Positions 16,845 to 26,546 of a stretch of DNA of 47,392 nucleotides are shown one piece after another (position 1 is the stretch's first letter; every line of letters begins with the position of its first letter). The notes under the pieces were generated by a model, which was given only the letters and a program-made list of their open reading frames with translations, was not told where the DNA came from and ran no database searches. The stretch covers positions 1-47,392 of the forward strand of contig VBHI01000334.1 in NCBI GenBank assembly GCA_005881495.1, read 5' to 3'. The translations under genes were made by a program, and so were the position numbers. This DNA is from Chloroflexota bacterium (GTDB lineage: Bacteria > Chloroflexota > Ktedonobacteria > Ktedonobacterales > Ktedonobacteraceae).

Positions 16845-17648
16845 TCACTCCACAACAATATTCTCCAATGGGTGTTTCGATAAAATCGGCCTGCCATGGC
16901 CTGGATAGAGATAGTAGATGTCCAGGCTGCGTAGCGTTCTTAGCGTCTCTTCTAATTGACGGCGGTTCGCAGCTCGACGAAATGGTGGCACCCCAACCTC
17001 TAGTGTATTCACCGTATCTCCACACAGAAGCTCGTAGCTGAAAGGATTGTAAAGACAGATGCTCTCGGGAGTATGGCCTGGGCTAGCAATAACCCGCCAG
17101 TTGGGGTGATAAGGCACTCCCGCAACATCTTCTAGCCATATATCAATAGTATTCATCTGGTCGGCATAATTGGGTGGGAACAGATCCAGGTGAAGTAATG
17201 CCGGCGGTACTGTTTTCTGCCTCAAAACCTGCTCAGTGAAATGTGTTATCCCTGGTAAAGCCTGCTTCCCTTGTATCTCCTCACGAGCTAATTGCTGTGC
17301 GGCAATAGAAGCCGCGATGGGAGCATTACATATTCGACGAAGCAATTCTACCCCCGCCGTATGATCTGGGTGGAGATGTGTCAAGACGATAAGATCGATA
17401 GCAGTCGGGGTACGGTGCAGAAAATCCTGAAGATATGATAACGCCAAACACACATTAAGTTCCGAACCAGGATCAACAACGATAATTCGTTCGCCCTCAA
17501 TGAGGTATGTATTAGCCATTGAATAACGATCAGTGATTGTATGTACCTGTCGTGGTTGCCGACCAAAGTGTTGATAATGTTGTTTATTCTCTAGAGCAGG
17601 ATCCAATGAAAATGACTCTCCCCTCCGTAAATCACAACTTCTGTTCAC
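16845..17648 (-). CDS. Metallo-beta-lactamase fold hydrolase
   Basis: The protein has up to 267 residues. The MBL metal motifs are complete: LTHLHPDHTAG (HxHxDH), ASPGHTPESICLY, LLCGDTV, and a final YPGHGRPI. This pattern belongs to the glyoxalase II/RNase Z-like branch of small hydrolases (often hydroxyacylglutathione hydrolase-like). Zinc or iron is the likely cofactor. The annotated start is a GTG at 17648; a TTG 15 codons further in, behind GGAGGGGAG, is a reasonable alternative because the fold only begins near HTITDRYSMANTYLIEG. It converges on the FHA gene with a gap of only seven bases. Confidence 0.85.
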   Translation of the reverse strand: MNRSCDLRRGESFSLDPALENKQHYQHFGRQPRQVHTITDRYSMANTYLIEGERIIVVDPGSELNVCLALSYLQDFLHRTPTAIDLIVLTHLHPDHTAGVELLRRICNAPIAASIAAQQLAREEIQGKQALPGITHFTEQVLRQKTVPPALLHLDLFPPNYADQMNTIDIWLEDVAGVPYHPNWRVIASPGHTPESICLYNPFSYELLCGDTVNTLEVGVPPFRRAANRRQLEETLRTLRSLDIYYLYPGHGRPILSKHPLENIVVE

Positions 17649-17919
17649 CCCATGGTATCACAATACCCAGCAAATTTCGCCAGTATATGGTACAATTATT
17701 GTATGGTTTGGGGGCAGAATCCCATCAAGGTAATGAACATCTGGGCCCCGGTTTCGTTCCGCTATCCGGTCTCTAGGAAGTTACTACCTATCAACACCGT
17801 CAGGTATATTCACCTGTTAGCAGTTTTAACCAGGTAATATACTGCTCGATGAAACCTCCTCCATTCAAAAAAAATTTGTAGGCGGAACGAACAAACAGAA
17901 AGAAGGGGAAATACTACCC

Positions 17920-18354
17920 ATGATGTCCAATGAGGGATACCAGGATCGTATCCTCATATGCCGCGATTGTGGTCAAGACTTCACATTCAGTGCTGGAGAA
18001 CAAGAGTTCTATGCCAGCCGCGGACTAACAAACACTCCTGGCCGTTGCCCAAGTTGCCGAGCCGCTCGTCGCGGTAGGCCGTCATCTTCCACACATACTC
18101 CTCGTAGTAGTAGTGAACATTACCAGACCACCTGCGCCACCTGTGGACGTCCAACCTCTGTACCATTTATCCCGCGCGAAGATCGTCCCGTATATTGCAA
18201 TGATTGTTTCCAGGCTCAGCGTGCTTCACGTAGCTCACGCCGTGATGACTCGCGCAGCAGTTATAGCACAAGCGGCTACAGCAGCAATTATAGTAGTGGT
18301 AGGGGTAATCGTGATCGACGCGATCGGCGCGACCACCGCCACTCGGATTGGTAA
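17920..18354 (+). CDS. Zinc-ribbon protein with two CxxC pairs and Ser/Arg-rich tail
   Basis: The protein has 144 residues. Residues 14-50 carry LICRDCGQDFTFSAGEQEFY and GRCPSCRAAR, the zinc-ribbon pattern (zf-trcl type) common in Chloroflexota. A second pair follows, TTCATCGRPTSVPF and VYCNDCFQAQR, resembling the CxxC motif of small Zn-binding proteins. The tail is almost only Ser, Arg, Tyr, Gly and Asp, ending RDRRDRRDHRHSDW, so it is disordered and may bind nucleic acid. No function is known. AAGGGGAA lies before the double ATG. Confidence 0.8.
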   Translation: MMSNEGYQDRILICRDCGQDFTFSAGEQEFYASRGLTNTPGRCPSCRAARRGRPSSSTHTPRSSSEHYQTTCATCGRPTSVPFIPREDRPVYCNDCFQAQRASRSSRRDDSRSSYSTSGYSSNYSSGRGNRDRRDRRDHRHSDW

Positions 18355-18385
18355 CATCAAAAAAGGTACCTTGCAATAGGCCGTT

Positions 18386-18414
18386 GAGCCGGGCACTTAA
18401 AGGCTGCTCGGCTC
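18386..18414. terminator. Convergent hairpin between zinc-ribbon and tail-collar genes
   Basis: GAGCCGGGCA pairs with TGCTCGGCTC around a nine-base loop, with one mismatch. It sits between two converging genes. It lacks a strong T-run, so termination is inferred from position. Confidence 0.4.
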
Positions 18415-18468
18415 GTCTACTTCGCTATCAACGATGACTTAACTCTGATACAAGTCTTTAGCGCCCTC

Positions 18469-18978
18469 CTAATTTCTTGACGGGAATATTCCTTGCAGGG
18501 CTATACAGTAATTGAGACCGAGGTATGGCTGTATATTATTGTGCGGTTGCGAGTTGCCTCCATTCGCGATCATCCCTGGATTCATGGTAGATCCATCAGC
18601 GGTTGGTTGGAATGAGTTACCAGCGGCAAGGAAGTTATTAACAGGTTTTCCAGAATCGGAAGCGTTAGAGTTAACATTGACCAAATGCGAGTGTGCTCCC
18701 ACCTGATTTCCGGTCAATGTGACTGTTTCCTCGCCGCCGACTTGTCCGAGGTCATAATTCTGCAAGCCAGGACCTTGTCCTGAGCTGATGGGAACACGGC
18801 CACGCAGATCGGGCAGAGCAAAGGTTGTTTGGCCATCGCCGCCAAAGGTGGTGCCGATTAGCGAAAAGAGCGCCGTGTTCTGCGCGATGGGAAGCAATTG
18901 GCCGGCACAGAACGCCCAACCAGTTGGCGCAAAGGTATAGGGCACAAGAATAATCTGACCGATAAAGGGTTCCGGCAT
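18469..18978 (-). CDS. Phage tail-collar (MdpA/B-like) domain protein
   Basis: The protein has 169 residues. The opening MPEPFIGQIILVPYTFAPTG and WAFCAGQLLPIAQNTALFSL, then FGGDGQTTFALPDLRGRVP, is the tail-collar domain found in microcystin-dependent protein homologues. The C-terminal HNNIQPYLGLNYCIALQGIF is also typical. Such genes are often outside prophages and frequently come in twos or threes; here it is single and no phage genes adjoin it. The role (secreted or contractile-system fibre, adhesion) is uncertain. Confidence 0.88.
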   Translation of the reverse strand: MPEPFIGQIILVPYTFAPTGWAFCAGQLLPIAQNTALFSLIGTTFGGDGQTTFALPDLRGRVPISSGQGPGLQNYDLGQVGGEETVTLTGNQVGAHSHLVNVNSNASDSGKPVNNFLAAGNSFQPTADGSTMNPGMIANGGNSQPHNNIQPYLGLNYCIALQGIFPSRN

Positions 18979-19232
18979 TCGTCTATCTCCTTATGATAAA
19001 ATCTGTGCAGGCGATTGAGTGTCGCTTGCGAGCAATATTATAATCCTAGCCATCAAGAAATTAAACACCTATTGATGTCCACTATGCTGTCAGGACGCCA
19101 AAGGAGTTAAGAGGAAATTATAGAAACTGAGGCTAGAAGCGGTTTCGGGAGATGTGTTAGGAAAAGTACTGGCTATATGTTATACTTACCAGTAAACAAA
19201 ATGTTACCCCTCGGCATGGAGGTTCTTATTTC

Positions 19233-20480
19233 ATGACACGGCTTCAAGCAAACCAGTGGCCTCAGTACAGGTACATTGTTCCACAAATCTATACCAGGGC
19301 GAAGGTACGCCTTATTGGTTTAGGGGCCTATGCTCCAAGTGGTATCGTTACCAACGAATACTTTGCCTACATCTCTACACGCCTTGGCGATCCTCGTAGC
19401 GCAGATGATCTGGAGCGAGTGACTGGCCTGAGTACGCGCCACGTACGTGCGAGCACCCTGGAGTTATGCCGTAGAATGGCTGGCGCAGACGCTCCAGGAC
19501 TGATCGATGGGCCGGGCGCCCCGCAAGATGAGTCGTTAGTCGATATGGCTGTTATCGCAGCCCAACGTGCCCTGGCCAGCGCCGGTCGCGACGCCTCCGA
19601 AATCGACACGGTGATTGGCGCATCCTCTTCTGATAATGATGCTTTTCCCACTATCGCCGGAATGGTACAGATGCGTTTGGGATTGGGGCCAATTCGTGCA
19701 ACCATGCTCAAGGGTGCCTGCGCCTGCCAGACAGAGGCGTTCCAGATGTGCGCAGAAGTGCTGGCAGCTAGTTCTGCCAAACTTGTGTTGATGGTTACCT
19801 CCGAGGGGTTGCTTCCCAATATTATGAATGTCCTTGACTGGAAAACGAGTTCTCTTTTCGGCGAAGGAGCATCAGCTTTTCTGCTTGAACGCAGTGATGA
19901 GGATACCTTCGTCATCAATGGTTCTGATGCTCACCAGGGGCATTCTCTTTTCTACCAAACACCTCTGCGTAAAGATGTCATCGAAATGGCAGAAGTTGAC
20001 ATGAAGATACAAACCCTCTTCAAGGAGGGTAAAGGCAAAGAACTCAGCCAGGTACTCTCGCAATACATGGTTGGCTATACCAAAATGAATGGGAAAGAGG
20101 TTTTCCGCGAGGCTCCTCGCGCTATGGCAGAGTCGGTTGATGCCTTGTGCCGTCATGCGGGGCTAAGTCCCGACAAACTTGACCATATAGTTCCCCACCA
20201 GGCCAATTCACGCATTACACGCCGTATGGGTGAATTATTGATCAACGACTACGGTTGGCCTCAGTCTACCATGAACAAACTGGTTGATAATTTCCGCTAC
20301 TATGGCAATCTCTCGAATGCTAGCATCGCCATGGCCCTGGTGGAATTATTGCGTATAAACCGGCTCTATGATGGTCAGTGGATAGCTCTCCCCGCTGTCG
20401 GCGGGGGCATGAATTATGGCGGCTGGCTGTTACCCTTCCATGAGCTAAAGAACCTTGATGCCGTTTTAACACCCACGTAA
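19233..20480 (+). CDS. Beta-ketoacyl-ACP synthase III-like thiolase-fold enzyme
   Basis: The protein has 415 residues, starting at an ATG with GGAGG nine bases upstream. The catalytic triad of the FabH family is visible: Cys in LKGACACQTEAFQMC, His in DHIVPHQANSRI, and Asn in YYGNLSNASIAMAL. GGGMNYGGWL closes the fold. It is about 90 residues longer than housekeeping FabH, with extra sequence at the N-terminus and in the middle (around DVIEMAEVDMKIQTLFKEGK). The substrate is unlikely to be simply acetyl-CoA plus malonyl-ACP; specialised acyl condensation is possible. A TATACT at 19181-19186 with TTAGGA 18 bp upstream may be its promoter. It stands alone. Confidence 0.85.
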   Translation: MTRLQANQWPQYRYIVPQIYTRAKVRLIGLGAYAPSGIVTNEYFAYISTRLGDPRSADDLERVTGLSTRHVRASTLELCRRMAGADAPGLIDGPGAPQDESLVDMAVIAAQRALASAGRDASEIDTVIGASSSDNDAFPTIAGMVQMRLGLGPIRATMLKGACACQTEAFQMCAEVLAASSAKLVLMVTSEGLLPNIMNVLDWKTSSLFGEGASAFLLERSDEDTFVINGSDAHQGHSLFYQTPLRKDVIEMAEVDMKIQTLFKEGKGKELSQVLSQYMVGYTKMNGKEVFREAPRAMAESVDALCRHAGLSPDKLDHIVPHQANSRITRRMGELLINDYGWPQSTMNKLVDNFRYYGNLSNASIAMALVELLRINRLYDGQWIALPAVGGGMNYGGWLLPFHELKNLDAVLTPT

Positions 20481-20563
20481 GCAATTCTCGGACAACAAAG
20501 TACTCGTGGATTATACATTTGGGAGCGTAACGCCGTGTCCGTATGGGGGAAACGATCTTCATC

Positions 20564-20690
20564 CGTAGGGGCGAAGCCAGATGCGCTAGCGTCATTGGCA
20601 AGACGCATTTCAAGGCAGCGTCGCCCTCCGTCCCGTTCCCTATGGATGAGGCAATTCTTCGAATTTCAAGTCAATTCCCGCCCATACGTA
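20564..20690. repeat. Degenerate GTAGGGGC element between convergent genes
   Basis: It begins CGTAGGGGCGAAGCC and ends CCCGCCCATACGTA, imperfect inverted ends like those of the intact copies. Inside is GTCGCCCTCCGTCCCGTTCC, close to the GTCGCCCTCGTCCCGTTCCC at 4916. The right end overlaps the last codons of the GNAT gene (YGRELT). It looks like an old, decayed copy. Confidence 0.55.
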
Positions 20691-21550
20691 CAAAAAATAT
20701 TGCCATCCCACTCGTATCCTGCTCCCACAAAAGCGTCACGTACCATTATGAGGTCTGGAACGTAGGCATTGACGCTCTCTAAACCCATGCCGACAATCTG
20801 CTGTCGCAATGCGTATGCAATCAGGCTAATTGATTCGGTTGTACCATCAATATAACCTACAGAGAGTTGTGAACCGCGCCTGATCATATGTGATTCCGCG
20901 ATAGCCAACCCATCCAGGCGATTCCAACGGCGCAAGACATACACCTGACTTGCCTGTACTTTAGCTTCCAGGAAGTCGCTGGTGATGGTGTAGGCAATGA
21001 AACTGTGATAATAGAGTCCACCTATTGCCGGAAAAATATTTGAAGTATTGAGATAGCCAATAATATCGTCAATATCATCCTGTGTTGCCAGTTGTGGTTT
21101 TTCGAGACCATACTGTTGTTTCATAGAAACGGCCTCCGGTATAGCCCTATATAGGGCGTAAGCGCCAATTTGTCGGAAAAACCCTCGTTCGCTCAACGTA
21201 ATGGCTGCAGCATTGGTAGACTCGGCAATCAGTCGTGCGTTTGTCGCTCCACGCCTTTTCGCTTCTGCCATCATCGCAACATTAAGAGCCTTGGCAAGAC
21301 CATGCTGCCTAAGGGCAGGATCAACGCGCATTCCTTCAAGCCAGGCATCCGTTTTGTTGAGCATGCGAAGATGGGATACTGCCACAGGTTGATTATCAAT
21401 TGTGGCAACAAACAACATTCCCTGTGGATCATGCAACCATTCGTCCCAGACATACTCGATATAGTCTCCCCACTCCCACGTGTGGGCGCAAAATGCCAAT
21501 ACCGCCTCGCGATCCTCCGCACGGGCAGGGCGAATCTCTGTTTCAGGCAT
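20666..21550 (-). CDS. GNAT family N-acetyltransferase
   Basis: I start at the ATG at 21550, five bases after AAGGAGAG, giving 294 residues. The N-terminal half is a standard GNAT domain: EIRPARAEDREAVLAFCAHT, VSHLRML, then the acetyl-CoA loop EGMRVDPALRQHGLAKALN and NARLIAESTNAAAITLSERG followed by FF. The C-terminal half (about 150 residues) has a weaker GNAT-like look, with ISLIAYALRQ and AYVPDLIMVRDAFVGAGYEW, so a tandem, degenerate second domain is possible. The last residues overlap the degenerate repeat at 20564-20690. The substrate is unknown. Confidence 0.85.
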   Translation of the reverse strand: MPETEIRPARAEDREAVLAFCAHTWEWGDYIEYVWDEWLHDPQGMLFVATIDNQPVAVSHLRMLNKTDAWLEGMRVDPALRQHGLAKALNVAMMAEAKRRGATNARLIAESTNAAAITLSERGFFRQIGAYALYRAIPEAVSMKQQYGLEKPQLATQDDIDDIIGYLNTSNIFPAIGGLYYHSFIAYTITSDFLEAKVQASQVYVLRRWNRLDGLAIAESHMIRRGSQLSVGYIDGTTESISLIAYALRQQIVGMGLESVNAYVPDLIMVRDAFVGAGYEWDGNIFCTYGRELT

Positions 21551-21721
21551 TATTCTCTCCTTCACTTTGTCCTATACTGACTGTAGCGAGAATCGAGGTT
21601 TTCGTCAATGTGGTTTTTCCCTGATCCCTACATCTCAGTAGTAGCGTCTTAACCGAAACATCTCCCCTGTTTAAAACGTACTATAACTAATATCTCAAGG
21701 GACAAAGCCGGTTATTAATGT

Positions 21722-22540
21722 ATGCAAGAGCCTAAAATACCATCGAACCACGTCAATGAACAAGAACTGGTGGGAGAGCAGAAGCCACCTACCGAGGCTC
21801 TCCAGGAATATACGCAGGATGTAATAGAAGAAGTACATCAGGAAGTAGAAGCCGCTCGAGTCACATCGTATCTCACAATGAGACGCGGACGGATATTGCT
21901 GTTTTTATATACGCTACAACTGGCTCTCTTTGGAGCCCTGGCATGGTGGGTACATTATAACCCCATTTTAGCAATTGACGTTATCATAACTCGTGAATTT
22001 CAAGAGAATCAATCCCCGTGGCTAAAGTATACTATGCTAGCCATCAGTTACCCTGGCAACGTGCTACTAATTTCGGTGGGACTTGTTTTGCTCGCTACTG
22101 TAATCCTCTGGATAGTACATCTTCGATTAGAAGCTATTATGCTGGTCAGTCTTTCCGCAATCAGCGCCTTATTGAATGCATTGCTAAAAATCATTGTTGA
22201 GCGTCCACGCCCGACAGCAGGTCTTGTCGATATCATCCAGGCCGCAAATGGGCTGAGTTTCCCCAGTGGGCATGTAATGGCCTACATAGCTTTTTGGGGA
22301 TTCCTGTTTTCTCTCTGTGTTATTCTTTTTAAGGGACTGGAATGGTGGCGTATTTGTTTAATGATTATCTCCGCCTTGTTTGTGATATTGGTGGGGCCTT
22401 CGCGCATTTATCTTGGAGACCACTGGGCAAGCGATGTACTGGGTTCTTACTTGATAGGCGGAGCATTACTGGAAGTTGCTCTCTGGCTCTACCTCACGCT
22501 TAAAGAAAGAGGAGTGTTGGCGAGGAAAGTATCTGTGTGA
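21722..22540 (+). CDS. PAP2 family phosphatase (lipid phosphate phosphatase-like)
   Basis: The protein has 272 residues. The three PAP2 motifs are intact: LKIIVERPRP, SFPSGHVMAY, and SRIYLGDHWASDVLG. Six hydrophobic segments place it in the membrane with the active site outside. A hydrophilic N-terminal 55 residues (EEVHQEVEAARV) may form a helix in the cytosol. Likely reactions are removal of phosphate from undecaprenyl pyrophosphate or phosphatidic acid. It is followed closely by a hotdog thioesterase on the same strand. Confidence 0.92.
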   Translation: MQEPKIPSNHVNEQELVGEQKPPTEALQEYTQDVIEEVHQEVEAARVTSYLTMRRGRILLFLYTLQLALFGALAWWVHYNPILAIDVIITREFQENQSPWLKYTMLAISYPGNVLLISVGLVLLATVILWIVHLRLEAIMLVSLSAISALLNALLKIIVERPRPTAGLVDIIQAANGLSFPSGHVMAYIAFWGFLFSLCVILFKGLEWWRICLMIISALFVILVGPSRIYLGDHWASDVLGSYLIGGALLEVALWLYLTLKERGVLARKVSV

Positions 22541-22607
22541 TACACTCACACAAAGCAAAGGCCGAAAAGCCCTGTGCGAGAAAAAGTGCTATAAGGTTTA
22601 CCGCACG

Positions 22608-23081
22608 ATGGAATTAAACGATACAACCGACTATCAACGTTGTTTTGTCTGTGGACAACGTAATCCTTATGGATTACACCTCGTCTTTCGTCTCGAAAAT
22701 AACACTATTGTGGCCGATTTTCAGCCTCGCGAGGAACACCAGGGATTCCCGGGAGTTATCCATGGAGGGATTGTGGCCGCCGTGCTTGATGAAGCTTTGG
22801 GACGGACATCAATGCTGGCAGAGAAACCAGAGTGGTCCATGACAGGACGATTAGAAGTGCGCTATCGCCGTTATGTTCCCTTTGGACCGCTCTTACGTAT
22901 ACGTGCATCATTAGAATCAGAAAGGCGCCAGATAGTGCAAGCCTCTGGAAAACTCACTCTAGCCGATGATGAGAGTGTAACTCTTGCAGAAGCTCATGGC
23001 ACATTTTTATATCTCTCCGACAATGTAATTGATACCGTCCTGAAGGATTATCCAGCGCTACGCGAGTTTCTCGAGCAATAA
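22608..23081 (+). CDS. PaaI-like hotdog-fold thioesterase
   Basis: I start at the ATG at 22608 (157 residues); the longer frame from 22476 overlaps the PAP2 gene and has no family support. The sequence CFVCGQRNPYGLHLVF is the typical opening of the THEM4/PaaI-like group. The hotdog helix is GVIHGGIVAAVLDEALGRTS, with the HGG motif and catalytic Asp region. The enzyme should hydrolyse acyl-CoA thioesters. The start has only a weak AAGG at a long distance. Confidence 0.85.
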   Translation: MELNDTTDYQRCFVCGQRNPYGLHLVFRLENNTIVADFQPREEHQGFPGVIHGGIVAAVLDEALGRTSMLAEKPEWSMTGRLEVRYRRYVPFGPLLRIRASLESERRQIVQASGKLTLADDESVTLAEAHGTFLYLSDNVIDTVLKDYPALREFLEQ

Positions 23082-23085
23082 ACAT

Positions 23086-23116
23086 GGGCAGTCCGCCATT
23101 TCGCGAGGGACTGCCC
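23086..23116. terminator. Convergent terminator hairpin
   Basis: GGGCAGTCC (23086-23094) pairs with GGACTGCCC (23108-23116) around a 13-base loop, between the thioesterase stop and the end of ftsH. The following AATTGGGCCCTACAGG (around 23144) is a copy of the short repeat seen in purD. Confidence 0.55.
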
Positions 23117-23181
23117 ACTCGGCATTATAATGGTGAATTGGGCCCTACAGGCCGTATTATCCCTATTGGTCGCTGCCAGTA

Positions 23182-25212
23182 CTATTCCACTTCTGGACGA
23201 AGGGGGACTGTACCAGGTGGTGGTGTAATAACCCGCGGTATACCCTCAGGTAGAGATTGGGGAGATGCGATAACCGCTCCCGTTTCTCGCATAATCTCCT
23301 GCAGCTGCTTAGAATCGATTACTTCTTGACGACGTAACTCATCGGCAATGCGATCAAGTGTCGGACGATGCGTCTCTAAGAGTTCAACAGCGCGCGCATG
23401 ACAAGTCCGGACAATACGATCAACCTCATCATCAATTGCCTCGGCGGTAGTCTCGCTATAATCGGATGGCGCACCAGCTTCGCCACCGCCAGTAAATGGA
23501 CTGCCGCGTTCACTATATGAGATAGTACCGAGTTTCTCGCTCATACCCCAACGAGTAACCATTTGACGTGCCAGGGCAGTAACACGTTGGAGATCATTCT
23601 CCGCTCCCGTTGTAATGCCTCCAATCGCCACCTCCTCAGCCGCGCGCCCACCAAGAGCGGTGACAATCTGCGTTAGTAAGTACTCCTTCGAGTAATTATA
23701 GCGATCATCAAGCGGTGTAGACATAGTCACGCCCAGGGCCTGACCGCGTGGCACAATAGTAACCTTGGTTACGGGATCCGCATCTTCTGAGAGCAGGCCC
23801 GTTAGCGCATGGCCCCCTTCGTGATACGCTATAACCTTCAGGTCCTCTTCGCTAAGCACCAATGGACGCTCAGCTCCAAGAAGAATTTTGTCTAACGCTT
23901 CTTCAAAACACTTCTGAGTTACACGATCCAGGTTTCGCCGGGCAGCCAACAATGCAGCTTCGTTGACCAGGTTCGCCAGGTCTGCGCCAACCATTCCTGG
24001 CGTGCTACGTGAGATAGCAACCAGGTCCACGTCGGAAGCTAATGGCACATTTCGTGAGTGGATCTTGAGAATAGCCAGCCGTCCATTCCAATCAGGGCGG
24101 TCTACAGTTACACGTCTATCAAATCGGCCTGGACGCAGCAGAGCCAGGTCAAGTCCATCCGGGCGGTTGGTAGCCGCGATGACAACAACTGCCTGCCGGG
24201 TATCAAATCCATCCATCTCTACGAGCAATTGGTTTAACGTTTGTTCACGCTCATCGTTTGTATTGATACTTGCACCACGCTGTCGCCCCACCGCATCGAT
24301 CTCATCAATGAAAATGATACTGGGAGCAGCCTTTTTCGCCTGGTCGAAAAGATCGCGAACCCGGCTAGCGCCAACTCCCACCAGCACTTCGACGAACTCA
24401 GAACCGGACATGGAGAAGAAAGGTACCCCAGCCTCGCCAGCAACGGCTCTCGCCAGCAGTGTTTTACCCGTTCCTGGAGGGCCAACCAGCAGGACACCGC
24501 GGGGTATTTTTCCACCAAGGCGCTGAAACTTTTGTGGTGTCTTAAGAAACTCGACAACTTCCTGTAGCTCATATTTGGATTCATCGACGCCCGCGACATC
24601 GGCAAACGTCGTGCTGGGTCTATCCTCGAGAATAAGCTTGGCTCGACTTTTGCCAAAGCTGAATATGCCCTGTTGCCCCTGACCTGCCCGCCGTGATAGG
24701 AAGATGAAGAGAGCAATTACCAGTAGCCACGGTACAAAGGCAATGAGCAGATTCAACCAGAAACTATTATCCTGGGGTTGCTGAGAGGAAATAGTGACGC
24801 CTTTATTTTGTAGCACTTGCGGGAGTTGGGGGTCACCATTTGGAAGTTGCACCACCCGATACTGGGTGTATGAATCAACAGGTTGAGTGAATTCACCAGT
24901 GATATCAACCTGCCCGTTAAAAACGGCTGTTTTGATGTGCCCCGCGTTGATCTGGTCGTAGTAGGCACTATAGGTGATTTGATCGACCTGGTTTGTATTG
25001 TTGTTGTTATTCTGGCTGAAAAACGAGTATGCATAAATCCCAAGCATAACCAGAACAATGACAAGTAGCCATCGATTTAAATTAGACGAGCCTCCTCCCT
25101 GGGGAGTTTGCCCGTTTTGACGCCCACTGGGACGCAACTGATTTTGTTGCCGCTGCGGCGTATTGTTATTATTATTTTGTAGCCAAAGTATATTGGCTGG
25201 TTCTTTATGCAT
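23182..25212 (-). CDS. ftsH: FtsH, membrane-bound AAA+ zinc metalloprotease
   Basis: The protein has 676 residues. Asn/Gln-rich N-terminal 45 residues precede a first membrane helix ([17 protein letters not shown]), a periplasmic loop, and a second helix ([19 protein letters not shown]). The AAA domain has Walker A GPPGTGKT, Walker [12 protein letters not shown], and the SRH with RPGRFDRRV. The protease site is HEGGH, with the usual downstream FtsH sequences including [21 protein letters not shown]. The C-terminus is Pro-rich. It degrades misfolded membrane proteins and selected regulators. It converges on the thioesterase and is divergent from minC. The low-complexity N-terminus is unusual for FtsH. 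Confidence 0.97.
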   Translation of the reverse strand: MHKEPANILWLQNNNNNTPQRQQNQLRPSGRQNGQTPQGGGSSNLNRWLLVIVLVMLGIYAYSFFSQNNNNNTNQVDQITYSAYYDQINAGHIKTAVFNGQVDITGEFTQPVDSYTQYRVVQLPNGDPQLPQVLQNKGVTISSQQPQDNSFWLNLLIAFVPWLLVIALFIFLSRRAGQGQQGIFSFGKSRAKLILEDRPSTTFADVAGVDESKYELQEVVEFLKTPQKFQRLGGKIPRGVLLVGPPGTGKTLLARAVAGEAGVPFFSMSGSEFVEVLVGVGASRVRDLFDQAKKAAPSIIFIDEIDAVGRQRGASINTNDEREQTLNQLLVEMDGFDTRQAVVVIAATNRPDGLDLALLRPGRFDRRVTVDRPDWNGRLAILKIHSRNVPLASDVDLVAISRSTPGMVGADLANLVNEAALLAARRNLDRVTQKCFEEALDKILLGAERPLVLSEEDLKVIAYHEGGHALTGLLSEDADPVTKVTIVPRGQALGVTMSTPLDDRYNYSKEYLLTQIVTALGGRAAEEVAIGGITTGAENDLQRVTALARQMVTRWGMSEKLGTISYSERGSPFTGGGEAGAPSDYSETTAEAIDDEVDRIVRTCHARAVELLETHRPTLDRIADELRRQEVIDSKQLQEIMRETGAVIASPQSLPEGIPRVITPPPGTVPLRPEVE

Positions 25213-25669
25213 GTAAGTGTACCTGCTTTCTGGGCCTGTGACAGGTGTACCAGAATCCTCAGACTTCGACTGAAACCTGAAGTTTCAATAGTATGGGCTT
25301 TTTATGGTCACGTTTATCATTATTATATCTCACAGAGGGTAGAAATGCACGCAATTCGCTCAAATTGTAGTGTGGTCTTCTAGCGTCTTTGAGATGCGAA
25401 AAATTGGGGATCATCGTAGGAAATTTCATAAAGTCAGTCATCTTATTCAATTCGTCCGTTTTCATATAGTTGACCTGGCGTTATTGTATTGCAGCGGTGA
25501 TTCACATGCAAAGTACCGTGTCTTGAATAGCTAGAAGTACGTGTGTATTGCGTTTTGTTAACTGGACGCTTTATACTGTATTGTGTTACGATACTCCTGG
25601 TTATTTCAAACAAGAGTACATATTAGTGAGTTCATAGAACCCTGCTGCCAGAAGTGAAATGGGGGCTTT
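25213..25669. promoter_or_regulatory. Divergent regulatory region between ftsH and minC, with a minC promoter
   Basis: The 457 bases hold no convincing gene; a 68-codon minus-strand frame lacks coding character. For minC, TTGCGT (25548-25553), 18 bp and TATACT (25572-25577) form a good promoter about 90 bp before the start. Confidence 0.5.
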
Positions 25670-26443
25670 ATGGGAACGGAGGATACTTCAGAGAGAGTAA
25701 CTTCCGAAGAGGATAGCAGATCGGGCAGAGAGGAGAAGCAGTCTGTGCAAGGATATGTTGCTATCAAGGGGACACGCAATGGCTTGCTTTTAACTCTGGA
25801 GCCGGAAACCCCTTTTAGCGAATTACTTAACGCACTTTCTGACCGGCTTGCAGAAGCACCAGGCTTTTTCCGTGGTGCTTCACTGGCGTTGGATACCAGT
25901 CGTCGCATGCTCCGTATGAGCGAAAGAACACAACTTGAAGATCTCCTGGCACACTATCAAATGTCGGTGACGTCGTTAGAACAGGTCACCCCAGCGCACA
26001 AATATGCTGAGGCAGGAACTGTCTCCTCAAACGATATGGCTTCAAATACAGTTACAATGAGTGAAATTCTTGAGACTCAGCGTGACCCACGCGAAACAGA
26101 TGATACTCTTTTTTTGCGACGAACAATCCGTTCTGGTCAAGCTGTTCATCATGCCAGTAACATCGTCATTCTGGGTGATGTCAATCCTGGTGCGGAAATC
26201 GTAGCAGGCGGGGATATCATCGTCTGGGGCGTGTTACGAGGGATGGTTCATGCCGGCTATCCCGACAATGAAAATGCGTATGTTTGTTCGCTGCATCTGG
26301 CCCCTGTGCAGTTGCGCATAGCGCACCTGCTCTCACGGCCACCAGAAGGTGGGGAAATGCAGACCCTCCCGGAAGTCGCGGCAATCAGAAATGGACGCAT
26401 TGTGGTCGACACCTGGATCAATGGTCGCCCACCACGCAAATAG
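25670..26443 (+). CDS. minC: MinC, septum-site inhibitor
   Basis: The protein has 257 residues. An N-terminal MinC_N-like half (VAIKGTRNGLLLTLEPETPF, ELLNALSDRLAEAPGFFRGA) is joined by a variable linker to the MinC_C beta-helix: RTIRSGQAVHHASNIVILGD, VNPGAEIVAGGDIIVWGVLR, GMVHAGYPDNENAYVCSLHL. The GD-N-G and GxIVVxGxLxGxxHAG patterns are diagnostic. It blocks FtsZ polymerisation when recruited by MinD. About 30 polar residues precede the first domain. It heads a min operon; minD follows after 103 bp. Confidence 0.93.
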   Translation: MGTEDTSERVTSEEDSRSGREEKQSVQGYVAIKGTRNGLLLTLEPETPFSELLNALSDRLAEAPGFFRGASLALDTSRRMLRMSERTQLEDLLAHYQMSVTSLEQVTPAHKYAEAGTVSSNDMASNTVTMSEILETQRDPRETDDTLFLRRTIRSGQAVHHASNIVILGDVNPGAEIVAGGDIIVWGVLRGMVHAGYPDNENAYVCSLHLAPVQLRIAHLLSRPPEGGEMQTLPEVAAIRNGRIVVDTWINGRPPRK

Positions 26444-26546
26444 TGACTCAACTATGGCCTGATGGCTAGCGCTTTCTAGTTTGTATCAGTAGAAGCGATC
26501 TTAACGGTCGTGAGTGTAAACCGTAGCTTTGCATGGAGCGTGTTTT

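Noticed and set aside
18469..18978. Prophage remnant suggested by the tail-collar gene
   Set aside because: No other phage genes, integrase or attachment sites; these domains are common in non-phage contexts.
25259..25465. 68-codon minus-strand frame upstream of ftsH
   Set aside because: No ribosome binding site and no family-like sequence; it overlaps the likely promoter region.
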